From: Bacillota bacterium
Lineage (GTDB): Bacteria > Bacillota > Clostridia > Christensenellales > SZUA-584
Assembly (NCBI GenBank): GCA_023459495.1
Contig: JAEWTL010000085.1
Span: 196,143 to 260,142, forward strand
Reading direction: 5' to 3'
Length of the DNA stretch: 64,000 nucleotides
Below are positions 33,046-41,220 of this stretch, in pieces (position 1 is the first letter of the stretch; every line of letters begins with the position of its first letter). The notes under the pieces are model-generated. The model did not search any database. It was given only the letters and a program-made list of their open reading frames with translations, and was not told the origin of the DNA. Both the position numbers and the translations under genes were made by a program.

Positions 33046-34098
33046 CTATTCCTGCATCGTTTCTTTCTCGCGCTTGGGATCGGCTGCGCTCGAAATCGCA
33101 TCGCGCATGCTGGTATCAGCCATCACGTTCTTCATGTTGTAGTAGTCCATGATACCGAGGTTGCCTTCGCGGAAAGCGGTTGCCATGGCACGGGGAATCT
33201 CCGCCTCGGCTTCCACGACCTTGGCGCGCATTTCCTGCACGGCAGCAAGCATTTCCTGCTCCTTTGCCACAGCCATCGCGCGGCGCTCTTCGGCTTTTGC
33301 CTGGGCGATCTTCTTATCAGCCTGCGCCTGATCGATCTGCAACTGTGCGCCGATGTTGCGGCCCACATCCACGTCCGCGATGTCGATGGAGAGGATCTCA
33401 AACGCGGTGCCCGCGTCGAGGCCTTTGGACAGCACGGTCTTGGAGATGCGGTCCGGGTTTTCCAGCACTTCCTTATGTGTCAGCGCGGAACCGACCGTGG
33501 TGACGATACCTTCGCCGACGCGCGCGATGACGGTTTCTTCGCCCGCGCCGCCCACGAGGCGCTCAATGTTGGTGCGAACGGTGACGCGCGCTTTGGCACG
33601 GAGCTCGATACCGTCCTTGGCGATGGCCGCAACCACCGGGGTCTCGATGACCTTGGGGATAACGCTCATCTTCACGGCAGTCAGCACGTCGCGGCCTGCG
33701 AGGTCAATCGCCGTAGCGCGCTTGAAGTCCATGGGGATATCGGCCTTCTGTGCGGCGATCAGCGCGTCCACGACGCGGTCCACGTTGCCGCCCGCGAGGT
33801 AATGCTGTTCCAGCATGTCGGTCGTCATGGGCAGACCCGCTTTAACGGCCTTGATGAGCGGCGTGACGATGCGGTTCGGCGGAATTTTGCGCAGCCGCAT
33901 ACCAATGAGCGAGGATATCTTTAATTTGACCGCAGACGCCCTCGTTTTAATCCACAGCCCTACAGGAACAAAGCTGAAGAAAATGATGAGGAAGATAAAA
34001 ATCGCTACGATAATCACGACTATGGCCCAAAGCTGAAGCCCTGTGCCAGCTGCCGCGGCGGAGCCTGCCGCCAACCCAATGTTGTTCAATGATGGCAT
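33046..34098 (-). CDS. floA: Flotillin-like protein FloA
   Basis: 350 residues. A membrane hairpin at about 22-50 (LWAIVVIIVAIFIFLIIFFSF) is followed by an SPFH/PHB-type domain (KISSLIGMRLRKIPPNRIV, GRDVLTAVKMSVIPKVIETP) and a coiled coil rich in Ala/Glu (AQADKKIAQAKAEERRAMA). FloA scaffolds functional membrane microdomains in Bacillota and is nearly always next to an NfeD gene, as here: nfeD lies 59 bases upstream in the same direction. The sequence is a close match to the UPF0365 family throughout. Confidence 0.95.
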   Translation of the reverse strand: MPSLNNIGLAAGSAAAAGTGLQLWAIVVIIVAIFIFLIIFFSFVPVGLWIKTRASAVKLKISSLIGMRLRKIPPNRIVTPLIKAVKAGLPMTTDMLEQHYLAGGNVDRVVDALIAAQKADIPMDFKRATAIDLAGRDVLTAVKMSVIPKVIETPVVAAIAKDGIELRAKARVTVRTNIERLVGGAGEETVIARVGEGIVTTVGSALTHKEVLENPDRISKTVLSKGLDAGTAFEILSIDIADVDVGRNIGAQLQIDQAQADKKIAQAKAEERRAMAVAKEQEMLAAVQEMRAKVVEAEAEIPRAMATAFREGNLGIMDYYNMKNVMADTSMRDAISSAADPKREKETMQE

Positions 34099-34157
34099 AA
34101 TGGTTTTCTCCTTTGTTCAGTATTTTTTACATCTAACCAAATTATAAGCGTATCCCG

Positions 34158-34661
34158 TTATTGCGGATCAAGCTTTTTTACGAATATCCGCGAGCCTTCG
34201 GTGCGAACAACCTCGACGGATGTACCCGCGGGCAGAAACTCGCCGTCCGTGAGCACGTCGGCTCTCTTGCCGTCGAAATCTGCGCTGCCTGCCGGACGAA
34301 GCGTCGTGATACTGACGCCGTGGCGGCCGAGCAGATGGGTGTTATCATTGCCCGCCATGTAGCCGTCATCGCGGTTTTCCGAGTCCTTCAGCACGATGGT
34401 GGAACGGTACAGCCAGCCCTTTTTAAGGCTTCGGCCAAAGATGAATCCCAGCGCTGTTACGATGACGCTCATGATGAGAAACAGCAACAGCCCCTCGGTG
34501 AGCGTCTTGGCCTGAAACACGATGCATAAAAGAAGGCAGATGATGCCGAGGATGCCGAACACCCCAAAACCCGGCACGAACAACTCGACGAGCAGCAGCA
34601 CAAGACCGATGATAAACAGAATCAGCGCTACCGGTTCGATCGTTTGAAACAGTTCCGCCAT
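34158..34661 (-). CDS. NfeD-family membrane protein, short form
   Basis: 167 residues. Three or four transmembrane helices fill the first 90 residues (VALILFIIGLVLLLVELFVPGFG and others). The C-terminal NfeD OB-fold follows (LLGRHGVSITTLRPAGSADFDGKRADVLTDGEF, ending in IFVKKL), with the usual Gly-x-Ala-x-T-like L-RPAG motif. It lacks the ClpP-like protease of long NfeD proteins. Short NfeD proteins partner flotillins. I chose ATG 34661 over 34682 because AGGGG lies eight bases upstream of it. First gene of the nfeD-floA-repeat protein run. A TATAAT sits at 34705-34700 on this strand. Confidence 0.88.
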   Translation of the reverse strand: MAELFQTIEPVALILFIIGLVLLLVELFVPGFGVFGILGIICLLLCIVFQAKTLTEGLLLFLIMSVIVTALGFIFGRSLKKGWLYRSTIVLKDSENRDDGYMAGNDNTHLLGRHGVSITTLRPAGSADFDGKRADVLTDGEFLPAGTSVEVVRTEGSRIFVKKLDPQ

Positions 34662-34781
34662 GTTCTTACCCCTTTCACTCATCCGGATGCAGTATATTTA
34701 TTATAGTATGTATTCACAGTATAACACAGTTTTCAGAAATATCCATGAAACATTTTGTTAAGCGGACATGGCAGGGCTGCA

Positions 34782-34811
34782 TTGACATGGGCCAAAGGCA
34801 CATGATATAAT
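34782..34811 (+). promoter_or_regulatory. Consensus sigma-A promoter for the Mn-riboswitch transcript
   Basis: TTGACA (34782-34787), 18-base spacer, TATAAT (34806-34811): both hexamers perfect. The transcript would begin right at the aptamer's P1 helix. Confidence 0.9.
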
Positions 34812-34817
34812 CAGCGC

Positions 34818-34908
34818 GTTAAAAGGGAGTAGCTTCCAACCGGAGGTCGCACGGTCGTCAACACGCTGCACTTGCAGCCGGCTCTGCGGTAATTGCGAGA
34901 CTTTTAAT
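34818..34908 (+). ncRNA. Manganese riboswitch (yybP-ykoY motif)
   Basis: Contains the conserved AAAAGGGAGTAGC, CGTCAACACGCTGCA, GCCGGCTCTG and GCGAGACTTTT blocks. P1 pairs GTTAAAAG (34818-34825) with CTTTTAAT (34901-34908). Members of this class bind Mn2+ and raise expression of exporters. The 3' half of P1 is shared with the terminator at 34900-34933, giving a ligand-ON switch. Confidence 0.92.
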
Positions 34909-34933
34909 GCGGGTGCGCATTGAAAGTTTTTTT
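34900..34933 (+). terminator. Expression-platform terminator of the Mn riboswitch
   Basis: ACTTTTAATGCG/CGCATTGAAAGT forms 12 bp (one G-U) with a GGTG loop, then six T. It competes with P1 of the aptamer for CTTTTAAT. Confidence 0.9.
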
Positions 34934-34984
34934 GTTATATTGGTGTAATTTTACCGAAGCTTTAAACGGGGAAGGAGATTTCCA

Positions 34985-37639
34985 ATGCAGGGACAGCCCT
35001 ATGGCATGAATAAGGAAACGCTGCTGGAGGCGCTTGACACAAAAGATGCCGGCCTCTCCGCACAGGAAGCCCAAAGGCGCCTGGAGCAGCATGGCGGCAA
35101 CGTGCTCCGCGAAGGCAAAAAGCGTACGCTTCTGACGATCATACTCAGTCAGTTCAAGAACCTGATGATCCTGGTGCTGCTGGCTGCTGCCATCATCAGC
35201 TGGGCGGTGGAGCCGGAGGGCGGCATGGCGGACGCGATTATTATCTTCGCGGTGATATTGCTGAACGTGGTGATGGGCACCGTACAGGAGAGCCGCGCGG
35301 AAGCCGCGCTAGAAGCGCTGAAAAAGCTATCCGCGCCTTCCGCAAACGTGCTGCGGGACGGCGGGGTGAAGGCGGTGAAATCTGCCGAGCTTGTGCCGGG
35401 CGACGTGGTGCTGCTGGCCGCAGGCGATTTCGTGCCTGCCGACCTGCGCCTCATTGCCTCTGCGTCGCTGCGCATCGACGAGTCCATGCTCACGGGCGAA
35501 TCGGTGCCTGCCGAGAAGGACGCTGCGGACGCGCTGCCCGAAGGAACGCCGCTGGCCGAACGTATCAACATGGCCTACTCGGGCACAAGCGTGGTATACG
35601 GTCGCGGCGTGGGTGTGGTAACGGATACCGGTATGGATACCGAGATCGGCAAGATTGCAGGCGCGCTGGAAAGCGCGGTGGAAAATGAGACGCCGCTGCA
35701 GAAGCGCATGGACTCGCTGTCCAAGGTGCTGTCCGTCGGCGTGCTCGCCATTGCGGCCATCGTGTTTGGTCTCGGTATGCTGGCCGGGCGCCAACCGCTC
35801 GACATGTTCCTCGTGGCCGTGAGCCTTGCGGTCGCGGCGATACCGGAGGGGCTTGCGACCGTGGTTACGCTGCTGCTGACCATGGGCGTGCAGAAGATGA
35901 GTAAACGCGGTGCGATTATCCGCAAGCTGCCCGCCGTGGAGACGCTGGGTTCCACGAGCGTGATCTGCTCGGACAAAACCGGTACGCTGACGCAAAATCG
36001 TATGAGCGTCATGAAGGTGTATGTTAACGGCACAGGGCAGGACGCGCAGTCACTCGAAAGCTCGGAGGAGCTCGTATTGCTTGATCGGGCGTTTCTGCTG
36101 TGCAACGATACGCAGGAGACTCAAGAGAACGGGGAAACGAAGCTGGCAGGCGATCCAACCGAAACCGCGCTGTACGCGTTTGCGGCGCAGCGAGCCGACA
36201 CGCAGGAGGTCATTCGGCAGCATCCGCGCCGGTACGAGATTCCGTTCGATTCGGAACGCAAGCTGATGAGCACGGTAAACGGCACGGAAGCGTATACATT
36301 ATACGTCAAAGGTGCACCGGATGAGCTGGTAGCGCGCTGCACGCACATATCGGTTGGCGGGCAGGTGCGGGAGCTCACACCGCAGGACGAGAAGACCATT
36401 CGTGAAGCCAACGCGGCCATGGCTGCCGAGGCGCTGCGCGTGCTCGCTGCCGCATACCGACCCCTTACAGCCGTGCCGCACAAGCCGGAGGGCCTGGAAA
36501 ACGGACTCGTATTCATCGGCCTTGCGGGCATGATGGACCCGCCGCGGCCCGAGGTGCAGGAGGCTGTCTCACTGTGCCGCAGCGCGGGCATCCGCCCGGT
36601 CATGATCACCGGCGACCACAAGCTGACTGCTGTGGCCATCGCGGAGAAGCTGGGCATACTCGGCAAGAACGGTAAAGCGTTTTCCGGTGCCGAACTTGAT
36701 ACGCTCTCTGACGAAGCGCTGGACGAACAGCTTTACGACATCGGCGTCTACGCCCGGGTCGCGCCGGAGCACAAGGTGCGCATCGTAAAGGCCTTCCAGA
36801 GAAAAGGCAATGTGGTCGCGATGACGGGCGACGGCGTCAACGACGCCCCGGCCTTAAAAACCGCGGATATCGGCGTGGGTATGGGCATCACAGGCACAGA
36901 GGTCTCCAAGGGCGCTTCCGACATGGTGCTGACCGACGACAACTTTGCCACCATCGTCAAGGCCGTGGAGGAGGGCCGCCGCATCTTCCGCAACATCAAG
37001 ATGGCGGTGCAGTATTTGCTGTCCACCAACCTCTCAGAGGTCATCACACTGCTCATCGGCACGCTGCTTGCCGGGCAGCTTGGGGGCAACTCGGTGCTGT
37101 ATCCCGTGCAGATATTGTGGATCAACCTGGTGACGGACACGTTCCCGGCGCTGGCGCTCGGCATGGAGCGTGCCCCGGAGGATGTGATGCGCCGCCAGCC
37201 GCGCAGCGCAAAGGAGAACTTCTTCGGAGGCGGCATGGCTGTGGATATGGCGCTGTTCGGGGCTGTGATGAGCGCACTTACGCTCGGCATTTACTTCCTG
37301 TCACTTTCGTGGTACGGTGACTATAAGGTCTCCGCGACCATGGCGTTTTTGACGCTCGGCCTCGTGCAGCTGTTCCACGCGTTTAACATCCGCGCGGGGC
37401 ACCGTACGGTGTTCTCCGGCATCACCCACAACCCGTGGATGATCGGCGCGTTCCTGCTGGCAGGGGCGTTGCAGATCGGTGTCGTGGCCATTGGGCCGGT
37501 GGCGGCATTCTTCCGCTCTACGCCACTCTCCGGAACGCAGTGGCTGGAAGTGATCGTGGCTGCCGCGGTGATCGTCCCGGTATCCGAACTCGTCAAAGGC
37601 GTAAAGCGGCTGCTGAAGAAAGGAAAAAAGCGCGCATGA
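34985..37639 (+). CDS. P2-type cation-transporting ATPase, probable Mn2+/Ca2+ exporter
   Basis: 884 residues of the SERCA-like P2 ATPases. TGES lies in the actuator domain, the phosphorylation site is DKTGTLT with Asp330, and the hinge is TGDGVNDAPAL. Membrane ion-site motifs are AIPEGLATVV (M4) and NLVTDTFPALALG (M6), as in Ca2+ pumps, though SERCA has Pro where Ala follows PEGL. The Mn riboswitch in its leader points to Mn2+ export, as known for yybP-ykoY-controlled pumps such as lactococcal YoaB. AAGGAG precedes the ATG. Its stop overlaps the PHP gene (ATGA). Confidence 0.92.
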   Translation: MQGQPYGMNKETLLEALDTKDAGLSAQEAQRRLEQHGGNVLREGKKRTLLTIILSQFKNLMILVLLAAAIISWAVEPEGGMADAIIIFAVILLNVVMGTVQESRAEAALEALKKLSAPSANVLRDGGVKAVKSAELVPGDVVLLAAGDFVPADLRLIASASLRIDESMLTGESVPAEKDAADALPEGTPLAERINMAYSGTSVVYGRGVGVVTDTGMDTEIGKIAGALESAVENETPLQKRMDSLSKVLSVGVLAIAAIVFGLGMLAGRQPLDMFLVAVSLAVAAIPEGLATVVTLLLTMGVQKMSKRGAIIRKLPAVETLGSTSVICSDKTGTLTQNRMSVMKVYVNGTGQDAQSLESSEELVLLDRAFLLCNDTQETQENGETKLAGDPTETALYAFAAQRADTQEVIRQHPRRYEIPFDSERKLMSTVNGTEAYTLYVKGAPDELVARCTHISVGGQVRELTPQDEKTIREANAAMAAEALRVLAAAYRPLTAVPHKPEGLENGLVFIGLAGMMDPPRPEVQEAVSLCRSAGIRPVMITGDHKLTAVAIAEKLGILGKNGKAFSGAELDTLSDEALDEQLYDIGVYARVAPEHKVRIVKAFQRKGNVVAMTGDGVNDAPALKTADIGVGMGITGTEVSKGASDMVLTDDNFATIVKAVEEGRRIFRNIKMAVQYLLSTNLSEVITLLIGTLLAGQLGGNSVLYPVQILWINLVTDTFPALALGMERAPEDVMRRQPRSAKENFFGGGMAVDMALFGAVMSALTLGIYFLSLSWYGDYKVSATMAFLTLGLVQLFHAFNIRAGHRTVFSGITHNPWMIGAFLLAGALQIGVVAIGPVAAFFRSTPLSGTQWLEVIVAAAVIVPVSELVKGVKRLLKKGKKRA

Positions 37640-38421
37640 TCGATTACCACGTCCATTCCGATATCTCCTTGGACTGCGCGGTAAGCATGGCCGATATGGC
37701 TGCTGCTGCTCAGCGGGCGGGTATCCGCGAACTGTGTTTTACCCAGCACATTGATTTGGGTATGCCGGATGGGCTCGATTTGACGGTGGATATGGACCGC
37801 TATCGTACAGAATATGAACAGGTACGGTTGCAGTTTCCCGATATAAATATCAGCATAGGCATTGAAGCGGGCCTCGACGTGCGTACGAAGGATGCCATGC
37901 CCGCGTTGCTCTCCGGCCTCGATTACGTGGTCGGCTCGCAGCATGTGGTTTTCGGGCAGGATCCATACTACCAGGAAATTTGGGATCAATATGCGCAGCG
38001 GGATATCTACGTGGAGTATCTTGCGGAAACGCTGCGCAGCATTGAGGCGTGTGATTTTTTTGATGTGCTGGGGCATTTGGGATACGTTTCAAAGTTCTGT
38101 CCCTACGAGGACAAGTTGATGCGCTACTCCGACTTTCCGGATGCTATCGACGCGATACTACGCCTGCTGGTGGAACGGGGCAAGGGGCTGGAGGTCAACA
38201 CCAACGGCCTTTACATGACGCCCGATACCATGCCGGAAGCGCCCATTATCCGTCGGTACCGGGAGTTGGGCGGAGAGATCGTGACCATCGGTTCCGACGC
38301 GCACAGAGAAAATGTAGTGGGCCACGCTGTGCCTGAGACACTGGCAGCCCTCAAACGCATGGGATACCGGTATATATGCACGTTTAATGCTCGAAAGCCC
38401 CAGTTTTTAGCGATAACATGA
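37636..38421 (+). CDS. PHP-domain phosphoesterase (histidinol-phosphatase-like)
   Basis: 261 residues. PHP metal-site motifs are present: DYHVHSDIS at the N-terminus, CFTQHIDLG, GIEAGLD, GSQHVV, DVLGHLGY, and the C-terminal TIGSDAH. This is the layout of HisK-type histidinol phosphatases and related phosphoesterases. No other his gene is nearby and the gene is translationally coupled to the metal pump, so a histidine-pathway role is not assured. PHP enzymes use two or three metals, often Mn2+, which fits a link to manganese handling, but that is inference. Confidence 0.82.
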   Translation: MIDYHVHSDISLDCAVSMADMAAAAQRAGIRELCFTQHIDLGMPDGLDLTVDMDRYRTEYEQVRLQFPDINISIGIEAGLDVRTKDAMPALLSGLDYVVGSQHVVFGQDPYYQEIWDQYAQRDIYVEYLAETLRSIEACDFFDVLGHLGYVSKFCPYEDKLMRYSDFPDAIDAILRLLVERGKGLEVNTNGLYMTPDTMPEAPIIRRYRELGGEIVTIGSDAHRENVVGHAVPETLAALKRMGYRYICTFNARKPQFLAIT

Positions 38422-38432
38422 CATGACCGTAC

Positions 38433-38462
38433 TTGAACGATACGGTGCATCGGTGTTATAAT
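38433..38462 (+). promoter_or_regulatory. Sigma-A promoter for ktrB-ktrA
   Basis: TTGAAC (38433-38438), 18-base spacer, TATAAT (38457-38462), only 22 bases before the ktrB ATG, so no room for a leader riboswitch. Confidence 0.75.
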
Positions 38463-38483
38463 GCGGGGCATGGTGAACTTTAT

Positions 38484-39869
38484 ATGAAAACTTTGCTGCA
38501 TAAGCTCAAACTTAAGCCGGAACAAGTCATTGTGGCGGGGTTTCTGCTGTTAATACTCTTCGGAGCGGTACTGCTGTGCCTGCCGTTTGCGACGCGCGAA
38601 CGGGGCCTGTCTTTTCTGAACGCACTTTTTACGTCCACCTCGGCGGTTTGCGTTACGGGGCTGGTCGTTGTGGATACCGCAATGACATTCACCCCGTTCG
38701 GTCAGCTCGTAATCCTTGCGCTGATTCAGATCGGCGGTTTGGGCGTGATGACCGTGATGTCCACAGTGTTCATCATCCTTGGCAAGCGTATTACCTTAAG
38801 CGAACGTCTGTTGATCCAGAACCAGCTGAACGAAGATAATATATCCGGAATGGTGAGGCTCATCATTCGTGTAATCAAGGTAACGCTCGTGGCCGAAGGC
38901 GCGGGCGCGCTTATTTTTGCGACACGTTTTGTACCTGCATTTGGCGTTAAGGGCATCTATTACAGCGTGTTTCACGCGATATCCTCATTCTGCAATGCCG
39001 GGTTTGACGTGTTCAGCGGTATTACTGGACATGAATTTTCCAGTCTTGTCGGCTTTGCGAATGATCCGGTAATCATGATCACTACCATGTTGCTTATCAT
39101 TACGGGTGGCCTCGGATTCATGGTTGTGGCGGATATCTTCAGCCCGATACGTATGCGGCAGCACAAGAGGCTGACGCGCTATTCACGTTTCGTGCTGATG
39201 CTGACCGGCAGCCTGATCGTGATTGGCGCAGCGCTGTTCTTCGTTTTCGAGCTCCCCAACCCGGCGACGCTGGGTTCCGATGACCTGACGGTGACAGGCA
39301 AGATCATGGGCGGCTTTTTCCAGTCCGTCACGCCTCGTACGGCGGGGTTCAATACCATTGACGAGGGCGTCATGACACCGGCTGGTAAGCTGGTGACGAT
39401 GGTGCTGATGTTTATCGGCGCATCGCCCTCCGGCACGGGCGGTGGTATCAAAACTACCACTTTTGCCGTTGTGCTGTTGTTCGCGCTTGCAACCATCATT
39501 GGGAGAAAGGAACCCAAGGTATTTGACCGCCGTCTCGCCACGGATACGATCCGCCGCGCGGTAACCATAATGATTTTGAGCCTGTTGCTGGTAGGCTTCG
39601 CGTTCCTCGTGGTAGTCAGCATTGAGGGGCAGCGCGGTATGCCGTTTACATTTGAGAATATACTTTTTGAGGTGCTTTCTGCGTTCGGCACGGTGGGACT
39701 GACTGCCGGGCTGACGCCGCTGTTAAGCGTGGCGAGCCGCATCGTCATCATTTTTGTGATGTTCGCGGGCCGCGTGGGATTCATGACGCTCGTTATGGCA
39801 CTCTCCAGCCGCGGTCATAACAACGAGTGCAATATCCGTTATCCGGAAGCAAGATTCATGGTGGGGTGA
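38484..39869 (+). CDS. ktrB: KtrB/TrkH-type potassium transporter subunit
   Basis: 461 residues, four M1-P-M2 repeats. Selectivity-filter turns are readable: TSAVCVTGL, SSFCNAGFD, TPRTAGFNT and SAFGTVGLT. It imports K+ with Na+ coupling when gated by KtrA. The intramembrane loop region (GASPSGTGGGIKTTTF) fits KtrB. The ATG at 38484 follows GGTGA at nine bases and the promoter at 38433. The stop is two bases before the ktrA start, so the two form an operon. Confidence 0.93.
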   Translation: MKTLLHKLKLKPEQVIVAGFLLLILFGAVLLCLPFATRERGLSFLNALFTSTSAVCVTGLVVVDTAMTFTPFGQLVILALIQIGGLGVMTVMSTVFIILGKRITLSERLLIQNQLNEDNISGMVRLIIRVIKVTLVAEGAGALIFATRFVPAFGVKGIYYSVFHAISSFCNAGFDVFSGITGHEFSSLVGFANDPVIMITTMLLIITGGLGFMVVADIFSPIRMRQHKRLTRYSRFVLMLTGSLIVIGAALFFVFELPNPATLGSDDLTVTGKIMGGFFQSVTPRTAGFNTIDEGVMTPAGKLVTMVLMFIGASPSGTGGGIKTTTFAVVLLFALATIIGRKEPKVFDRRLATDTIRRAVTIMILSLLLVGFAFLVVVSIEGQRGMPFTFENILFEVLSAFGTVGLTAGLTPLLSVASRIVIIFVMFAGRVGFMTLVMALSSRGHNNECNIRYPEARFMVG

Positions 39870-39871
39870 AT

Positions 39872-40537
39872 ATGGAAAGAAGACAGTTTGTTGTAATCGG
39901 TATGGGAAGGTTCGGACAGAGCGTAGCCAGGACGCTGACGTCCATGGGCAAGGAAGTGCTTGCGGTGGATAAGCACGAGGAGCTCATCAACGATATCGCA
40001 CCCTATGTGACGCACGCCGTGCAGGCGGACGCGACAGACGAGAAATCGCTCAATGCTCTGGGGCTGCGCAATTTCGATGTGGCGCTGGTGACCATTGGCG
40101 ACGATATACAGGCCAGCATTCTCGTGACGCTGCTTTGCAAGGAACTGGGCATCGGCTTCGTAGTGGCCAAAGCACAGACCGAACTGCATGCGAAAGTGCT
40201 GCTGAAGATCGGCGCGGACAAAGTGGTCTTTCCTGAGCGGGATATGGGATTAAAGCTTGCGCACAACCTGGCCGCGGCCAACGTGATCGACTATATTCAA
40301 GTGTCGGACGAGCTGAACGTGCTGGAGATCGGCGTGATATCTTCGTGGGCAGGCAAGAGCTTGATCGAGCTGGACTTCCGCAAGAAGTACGGCGTCAATG
40401 TGATTGCCATTAAAAACGGCAAGGGCGAGATTAACACTGCTCCGCGTGGCGTGGATGTGCTGAGTTCGGACGACCTGCTGATCGTCGTGGGGCAAACTGC
40501 TGATATCGCCCGTATCGAAAAAGTATCAGATAAATAA
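39872..40537 (+). CDS. ktrA: KtrA-type K+ channel gating subunit (RCK domains)
   Basis: 221 residues. RCK_N Rossmann domain with VIGMGRFGQSVARTL and the acidic ADATDEKSL strand (nucleotide binding, ATP/ADP in KtrA), then an RCK_C domain at about 140-218 (LEIGVISSWAGKSLIELDF) that binds c-di-AMP in relatives. It forms an octameric gating ring on the KtrB dimer. GGGGTGA lies just before the ATG and overlaps the ktrB stop. Confidence 0.93.
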   Translation: MERRQFVVIGMGRFGQSVARTLTSMGKEVLAVDKHEELINDIAPYVTHAVQADATDEKSLNALGLRNFDVALVTIGDDIQASILVTLLCKELGIGFVVAKAQTELHAKVLLKIGADKVVFPERDMGLKLAHNLAAANVIDYIQVSDELNVLEIGVISSWAGKSLIELDFRKKYGVNVIAIKNGKGEINTAPRGVDVLSSDDLLIVVGQTADIARIEKVSDK

Positions 40538-40551
40538 AAATGCATAAAAGA

Positions 40552-40594
40552 AGCCGGCGGCATGGCCTTCTCTGCCACACCGCCGGCTCTTTTC
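40552..40594 (+). terminator. Terminator after ktrA
   Basis: AGCCGGCGG/CCGCCGGCT, 9-bp stem with an inner TGGC/GCCA helix, then CTTTTC. Confidence 0.85.
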
Positions 40595-41037
40595 ATTCGG
40601 TTGCGCTGCCGCCAGAAAAATGTCGGTTGAACGAATTACATTAGCGGTAGTCCCGCCTGCGGATTTTGGCGTGCTACGGCAGCCGGTATGTCCGTGCGGC
40701 CGAAAAACTCGTATCGTCCTGCAGGTAATCTTTAATTTTGTACCTAAGGCCAAATGGTCTCAGGTGCCATGGCCGTGAATGCTGCAATACCGACATCTCG
40801 GTTGGCCCCGGCTGTGGCTGCGCGCCCTTTCATATATTATTATGTGCAGCTTCCTGTGAAATATCTATGCATTTTTTGCATGTTTAAAACTGTACATGCC
40901 CTTGCATGATACGGAAAAATGCAGGAATCACGCAAACCAATTTCATCTTTGGGCTATAAACCCGCAATTTTGCCGTTATGGGTCAAAAATAATGCAATAT
41001 CGCTCTTGCTTAATGCATAATTGGTTGTGATTTTGTA
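40595..41037. other. Long gene-free stretch with clustered ATGCA/TGCAT motifs
   Basis: No credible gene on either strand. The right part (40867-41018) is AT-rich and carries six ATGCA or TGCAT pentamers at 40867, 40877, 40895 (CATGC...GCATG), 40919, 40992 and 41013, two of them as inverted pairs. They lie upstream of the glutamate synthase promoter and could be operators. The left part shows nothing I can name. Confidence 0.4.
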
Positions 41038-41066
41038 TTGATTTTTTATACGGTGAATAGTATAAT
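41038..41066 (+). promoter_or_regulatory. Sigma-A promoter for the glutamate synthase operon
   Basis: TTGATT (41038-41043), 17-base spacer, TATAAT (41061-41066). The transcript would start near 41073, leaving a leader of about 148 bases. Confidence 0.75.
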
Positions 41067-41072
41067 GGTACA

Positions 41073-41178
41073 ACCGACAGGCAGAGATTTGTCGGAAGAT
41101 GAATAAACTTTGGGAAAGAAACAAAGACGTTTCTGTTGAGCCGTCTCCGCACGGCTTGATTCGACGTCTTTATTTATT
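41073..41178 (+). promoter_or_regulatory. Structured leader with terminator before the glutamate synthase operon
   Basis: Three structures are visible: CCGACA/TGTCGG (41074-41095), CTTTG/CAAAG (41108-41126), and a long hairpin AAAGACGT (41123-41130)/ACGTCTTT (41164-41171) enclosing AGCCGT/ACGGCT, followed by ATTTATT. The second and third overlap at AAAG, so they exclude each other, as in an attenuator. I see no match to glutamine riboswitches or a T-box. Confidence 0.6.
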
Positions 41179-41220
41179 AGCAGTGCACCGCCGCGTCAGC
41201 GGCGAACAGGGGGATAAGGA

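Noticed and set aside
38422..38483. c-di-AMP riboswitch before ktrB
   Set aside because: The promoter lies 22 bases from the start codon, leaving no room for the aptamer.
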